Shown here: positions 6,380 through 9,171 of the stretch, piece by piece
Layout of the letters: the number at the start of each line of letters is the position of its first letter
Numbering within the stretch: the stretch's first letter is position 1
DNA from: CAZDSS01 sp964508185
GTDB lineage: Bacteria > Pseudomonadota > Alphaproteobacteria > Sphingomonadales > Govanellaceae
Direction of reading: 5' to 3'
Assembly (NCBI GenBank): GCA_964508185.1
Contig: CAZDSS010000098.1
Location: forward strand, 1-9,171
Length of the DNA: 9,171 nt
The notes under the pieces: model-generated
What the model was told of the DNA's origin: nothing
The model's database searches: none
Seen by the model: the letters and a program-made list of their open reading frames with translations, nothing else
Translations under genes and position numbers: made by a program

Positions 6380-8157
6380 CACAGACCACAAGCGAGAAAA
6401 CCCTGTCGGGCGCACGCATCGCGGTGCTGCGCAGCCGTCTTGACGGCATCTCCCGCAAGATGGCGAGCGCGCTCATGCGGGCGGGCCGGTCGGGCGTATT
6501 GAATCGCGCCAAGGATTTGTCCTGCGCGATCCTTTCTGCCGACTGCAAGCTGCTGAGCGCCGCTGACAGCCTGCCGATCCATGTGCTGAGCGGGCCGGAT
6601 CTGATGGCGGAAACCATGCTGCGCTATCATCCGAACCTCAAGCGCGGCGACGCCTTCCTGCATAACTGCCCCTATCACGGCTGCTCCCATGCCGCCGATC
6701 ATTCGATCCTGGTGCCGGTGAGCGACGACCAGGGCATCCACCGCTTCACGGTCCTGGTGAAGGCCCATCAGGCGGACATCGGCAACAGCATCGCCACCAC
6801 CTATTTCGCCGAGGCGCGCGATGTCTATGAGGAGGGGGCGCTCATCTTCCCGGCGGTCAAGGTCCAGAGCAATTACGAGACCATCGACGACATCGTGCGC
6901 ATGTGCCGGGCGCGCATCCGCGTGCCCGACCAGTGGTACGGCGACTTCCTGGCCATGATCGGCGCCGCCCGCTGCGGCGAGAACGAGCTTCTCGCCCTTG
7001 GGCAGGAAGCGGGCTGGGACATGCTCGAAGACTTCGTCGATGCCCTTGTCGCCTATGGTGACCAGCAGATGCGCGAGGCGCTTTCGGGCCTTCCCGCCGG
7101 GGAGGCGACCGCCAGCAGCACCCATGACCCCATGCCGGGAACGCCTTCGAGCGGCGTCAGGGTGTCGGCCACCGTGCGCATCGATCCGGTGGAAGGCAAG
7201 GTCGTCGTCGATCTTCGCAACAATCCCGATGCGCTGCCCTGCGGCCTCAACGTGTCCGAGGCCTGCACGCGGACGGCGGCGCTGATCGGGATCTTCAACA
7301 CCCTTGCGCCCAACGTCGTCAAGAACGCGGGCAGCATCGGCCGGGTCGAGATCCTGATCCGCGAGGGAAGCGCCATCGGCGGCGCGAAGCATCCCGCGTC
7401 CTTTTCGGTCTCCACCACCAATCTCGCCGACCGCATCGTGGCGGCGGTGCAGCTTGCGGTGAGCGAGCTCGTGCCGGAGCGCGGGCTTGCTGAGGTTGGC
7501 GCCGTCAATCCGCCGCACAAGGGGGTGGTTTCGGGCGTCGATCCGCGCAACGGGCGGCCCTTCATCAACCAGATGTTCCTCGGCAGCACGGGCGGCGCGG
7601 CGTCCGCCCATGCGGATGCCTGGCTTACCTATTCCCATGCGGGCAATGCGGGCATGTCCTTCGTGGACAGCATCGAGATGAACGAGATGCATCATCCCTT
7701 GCGCGTATTGAGCCGCCGCCTGCTGCCCAATTCCGAGGGGCCCGGCCGCCATTGCGGCGCGCCCAGCCTCGAGGTGGAGCTCGGCCCCGTGGGCGCGCCG
7801 GTGACGATCGCCTATGTGAGCGACGGCACCGTCAATTGCGCCCAGGGTGCGGCCGGCGGCGGCGCCGGCGGCCCGGCGCGTCAGTTCAAGCGCGGACGCG
7901 ACGGCAAGCTCAAGCCCCTGCCGCCCTACGGCCGCCTCACGCTCGATCCGGGTGAGACCGTGCTGTCCATCGGCACGGGCGGCGGCGGCTTCGGCAGGCC
8001 GGAGGAGCGGCCGGTGGAGAAGGTGCTCGCCGACTTGCGCGACGGCCGCCTCACGGCCGCCCGGGCGCAGGAGATCTATGGCGTGGTTGTGGATGCGGAA
8101 GGGCGGCTCGATCGCGAAGCGACGCGCCGCCTCCGGGAACAAAGGATGACAGCATGA
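6376..8157 (+). CDS. HyuB-type hydantoinase B/oxoprolinase-family subunit
   Basis: A 593-residue partner of HyuA, of typical family length. The N-terminal signature GDAFLHNCPYHGCSHAADH (key residues N97, H101, H105, D108, H109) corresponds to the metal/substrate region N-D-P-Y-x-G-x-x-H-x-x-D of the family. KAHQADIGN is at 129-137 and the glycine-rich TGGGGFGRP is at 534-542, near the end, followed by a VLADLRDG...AQEIYGVV tail. The ATG overlaps the hyuA-type stop by 4 nt (ATGA), so the two are translationally coupled, as expected for a 1:1 complex. In acetone and acetophenone carboxylases this subunit carries the metal site of the carboxylation chemistry; in oxoprolinases it acts in ring cleavage. 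The H/D-rich PYHGCSHAADH pattern is not diagnostic for either by eye. No small third subunit is adjacent. Confidence 0.92.
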   Translation: MTQTTSEKTLSGARIAVLRSRLDGISRKMASALMRAGRSGVLNRAKDLSCAILSADCKLLSAADSLPIHVLSGPDLMAETMLRYHPNLKRGDAFLHNCPYHGCSHAADHSILVPVSDDQGIHRFTVLVKAHQADIGNSIATTYFAEARDVYEEGALIFPAVKVQSNYETIDDIVRMCRARIRVPDQWYGDFLAMIGAARCGENELLALGQEAGWDMLEDFVDALVAYGDQQMREALSGLPAGEATASSTHDPMPGTPSSGVRVSATVRIDPVEGKVVVDLRNNPDALPCGLNVSEACTRTAALIGIFNTLAPNVVKNAGSIGRVEILIREGSAIGGAKHPASFSVSTTNLADRIVAAVQLAVSELVPERGLAEVGAVNPPHKGVVSGVDPRNGRPFINQMFLGSTGGAASAHADAWLTYSHAGNAGMSFVDSIEMNEMHHPLRVLSRRLLPNSEGPGRHCGAPSLEVELGPVGAPVTIAYVSDGTVNCAQGAAGGGAGGPARQFKRGRDGKLKPLPPYGRLTLDPGETVLSIGTGGGGFGRPEERPVEKVLADLRDGRLTAARAQEIYGVVVDAEGRLDREATRRLREQRMTA

Positions 8158-8921
8158 AACTGACCAACCAGACGGCGCTGATTTTCGGGGGGAGTTCCGG
8201 AATAGGCCGCGCGACCGCCCTCAGGCTTGCAAGCGAAGGGGCGACGGTGGCGGTGGTCGCCAGCGGCAATCTTGCCAAGGCCCAGGCGGTAGTTGACGAG
8301 ATTGCTGCCGCGGGCGGCAGAGCCAAGGCCTACACTGCGGACGTCACCAAGGTGGACGAGATCCGCAAGCTTGTCGCCACCGTGGAGCAGGATCTCGGCG
8401 GTCCGCACATGATGGTCTATTCCGCCGGGGTCTATTACCCGACGGAAATCGGCGCCACGACCGAGGCGGATTTCGACCGCATGGCGGACATCAATCTGAA
8501 GGGCGCCTATTTCGCGGTCGATGCGGTGACCCCGGGCATGAAGCAGCGCGGCGGCGGGCGCATCGTGCTCATCGCATCGGTCGCGGGCATCCGGGGGTCG
8601 TCCGCTTACCCCCTTTATGCCGCCACCAAGGCCGCGATCGTCATGCTCTGCAAGTCGCTCGTCGGCAAGCTCGCGCCCCACGGTATTCAAATCAACGCGG
8701 TTGCGCCAGGCAATACGGCGACGCCGCTCAACGAGAAGGATCGCCTGGGCGAGAACGCGGCCCAGATCCTCGCCGCCAAGGCGGCGGCGACCCCGAGCGG
8801 CCGAGTCTATTCGCCGCCGGAGGAAATCGCGGCCGCCATCCATTTCCTCATCAACGGGGAAATCAAGGCGGTTCACGGAGCAACCTTGCTGATCGACGAG
8901 GGGCTGTACGCCGGGTTCTGA
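8154..8921 (+). CDS. SDR-family oxidoreductase, last gene of the operon
   Basis: A 255-residue classical short-chain dehydrogenase/reductase. The nucleotide motif GGSSGIG is at 12-18; strand 2 ends VVASGNLAKA, lacking an acidic residue, which leans towards NADP use. The triad is Ser142, Tyr155 and Lys159 (YAATK) at canonical spacing. The usual NNAG is replaced by YSAG (MVYSAGVYY). The C-terminal PPEEIAAAIHFLINGE...GATLLIDEG is typical of the FabG-like branch. The ATG overlaps the hyuB-type stop by 4 nt and has AAAGGA at 8141-8146. It differs clearly in sequence from the first SDR of the operon, so the two probably act on different steps or stereoisomers of one pathway. The reaction is not otherwise predictable. 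Confidence 0.92.
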   Translation: MKLTNQTALIFGGSSGIGRATALRLASEGATVAVVASGNLAKAQAVVDEIAAAGGRAKAYTADVTKVDEIRKLVATVEQDLGGPHMMVYSAGVYYPTEIGATTEADFDRMADINLKGAYFAVDAVTPGMKQRGGGRIVLIASVAGIRGSSAYPLYAATKAAIVMLCKSLVGKLAPHGIQINAVAPGNTATPLNEKDRLGENAAQILAAKAAATPSGRVYSPPEEIAAAIHFLINGEIKAVHGATLLIDEGLYAGF

Positions 8922-8951
8922 CCCCCGGTGGTCGGCAAGCGTTGGCGAGGC

Positions 8952-8977
8952 GGGCCGGTGGGACATGCCACCGGCCC
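8952..8977 (+). terminator. Strong hairpin after the operon
   Basis: GGGCCGGTGG (8952-8961) and CCACCGGCCC (8968-8977) form a perfect 10-bp stem with loop GACATG, 30 nt after the last stop codon. Its place suggests a transcription end or an mRNA-stabilising 3' structure. No run of T follows (CACTTGCC), so classical Rho-independent termination is doubtful. Confidence 0.5.
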
Positions 8978-8985
8978 CACTTGCC

Positions 8986-9112
8986 GCAGAACCATGAAGC
9001 GCCCGCCGCTTCGGGAGAACTTTAGAATTGTTATAACAGTGAGGGATCTTTCGCTCCGGCTCGTCGTGTCGCAGAACGGCGGTTCTGCAGGACCGCCCAT
9101 CCGTTGCAGAAC
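8986..9112. repeat. Four copies of the heptamer GCAGAAC
   Basis: GCAGAAC occurs at 8986-8992, 9071-9077 and 9106-9112, and inverted (GTTCTGC) at 9082-9088. The second and inverted copies form a 7-bp inverted repeat with a 4-base gap (GGCG). The last copy lies within GCAGAACTGC, a gapped palindrome. By chance about 0.03 occurrences would be expected in a stretch this size. It may be an operator cluster for the next gene. Confidence 0.4.
9023..9038. promoter_or_regulatory. AT-rich element with TGTTATAACA palindrome
   Basis: TGTTATAACA (9029-9038) is a perfect 10-bp palindrome in otherwise GC-rich DNA, directly preceded by TAGAAT (9023-9028). Either TAGAAT or TATAAC (9032-9037) could be a -10 box for a plus-strand gene outside the window, but no good -35 is seen. 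It resembles the half-sites of the two GntR operators only loosely and lacks their 17-bp spacing. Confidence 0.3.
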
Positions 9113-9171
9113 TGCTGCGCCGGCGCGGGAATTCAGCCGACGGCGAAAGCCAATACAACATCCGCGTTGAC

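Noticed and set aside
6340..8142. A 600-codon open frame antisense to the HyuB-type gene
   Set aside because: Same reasons: no motif, biased composition, and the plus strand holds an unmistakable family member.
9029..9038. A third GntR operator at TGTTATAACA
   Set aside because: It is a 10-bp palindrome with a different centre and spacing from the two 17-bp sites, so it cannot be assigned to the same regulator.

Overview
The window is GC-rich DNA with alphaproteobacterial character. The gene families (OFA-like MFS, FCD-type GntR, DUF849/BKACE, HyuA/HyuB, SDRs) are common in Rhizobiales-like genomes. The 36-nt CRISPR repeat at the left edge looks, from memory, nearly identical to the type II-C repeat of Parvibaculum lavamentivorans. 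I cannot name the species from sequence alone.

Left edge (1-278): the end of a type II-C CRISPR array, read on the minus strand. It has one partial repeat, one complete 36-nt repeat, two 30-nt spacers and a half-degenerate terminal repeat. cas9/cas1/cas2 and tracrRNA would lie outside the window. The array is followed by an AT-rich stretch of about 70 bases and then a 23-nt piece resembling the 3' end of a tRNA gene (tRNA-Leu-like, with CCA) with no tRNA body. That is the usual footprint of integration into a tRNA gene, so this may be the border between a mobile element carrying the CRISPR locus and the neighbouring chromosome.

Centre and right (279-8921): a catabolic locus. An MFS carboxylate-type transporter (minus) is divergent from a GntR/FCD regulator (plus). 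About 100 bases after the regulator a tightly packed five-gene operon begins: SDR dehydrogenase, beta-keto acid cleavage enzyme (BKACE), HyuA-type ATP-dependent subunit, HyuB-type subunit and a second SDR. Within the operon the gaps are 1 nt, 1 nt, a 4-nt overlap and a 4-nt overlap. Similar 17-bp palindromes (TGGTACATGATGTATCA and TGTTATATCAGATATCA) overlap the likely promoters of the transporter and of the operon. The GntR protein is therefore probably the shared regulator of uptake and degradation.

How the genes may work together (inference): an SDR oxidises a secondary alcohol to a ketone. HyuAB, a relative of acetone and acetophenone carboxylases as well as of hydantoinases and oxoprolinases, carboxylates the ketone to a beta-keto acid. 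BKACE then exchanges it with acetyl-CoA to give an acyl-CoA plus acetoacetate, so no separate CoA ligase or thiolase would be needed. The alternative is ATP-dependent opening of a lactam or hydantoin ring followed by oxidation and BKACE cleavage. The substrate cannot be read from the sequence.

Right edge (8922-9171): non-coding. It holds a strong hairpin just after the operon, a TGTTATAACA palindrome, and four copies of the heptamer GCAGAAC (one inverted), perhaps the control region of a gene outside the window.
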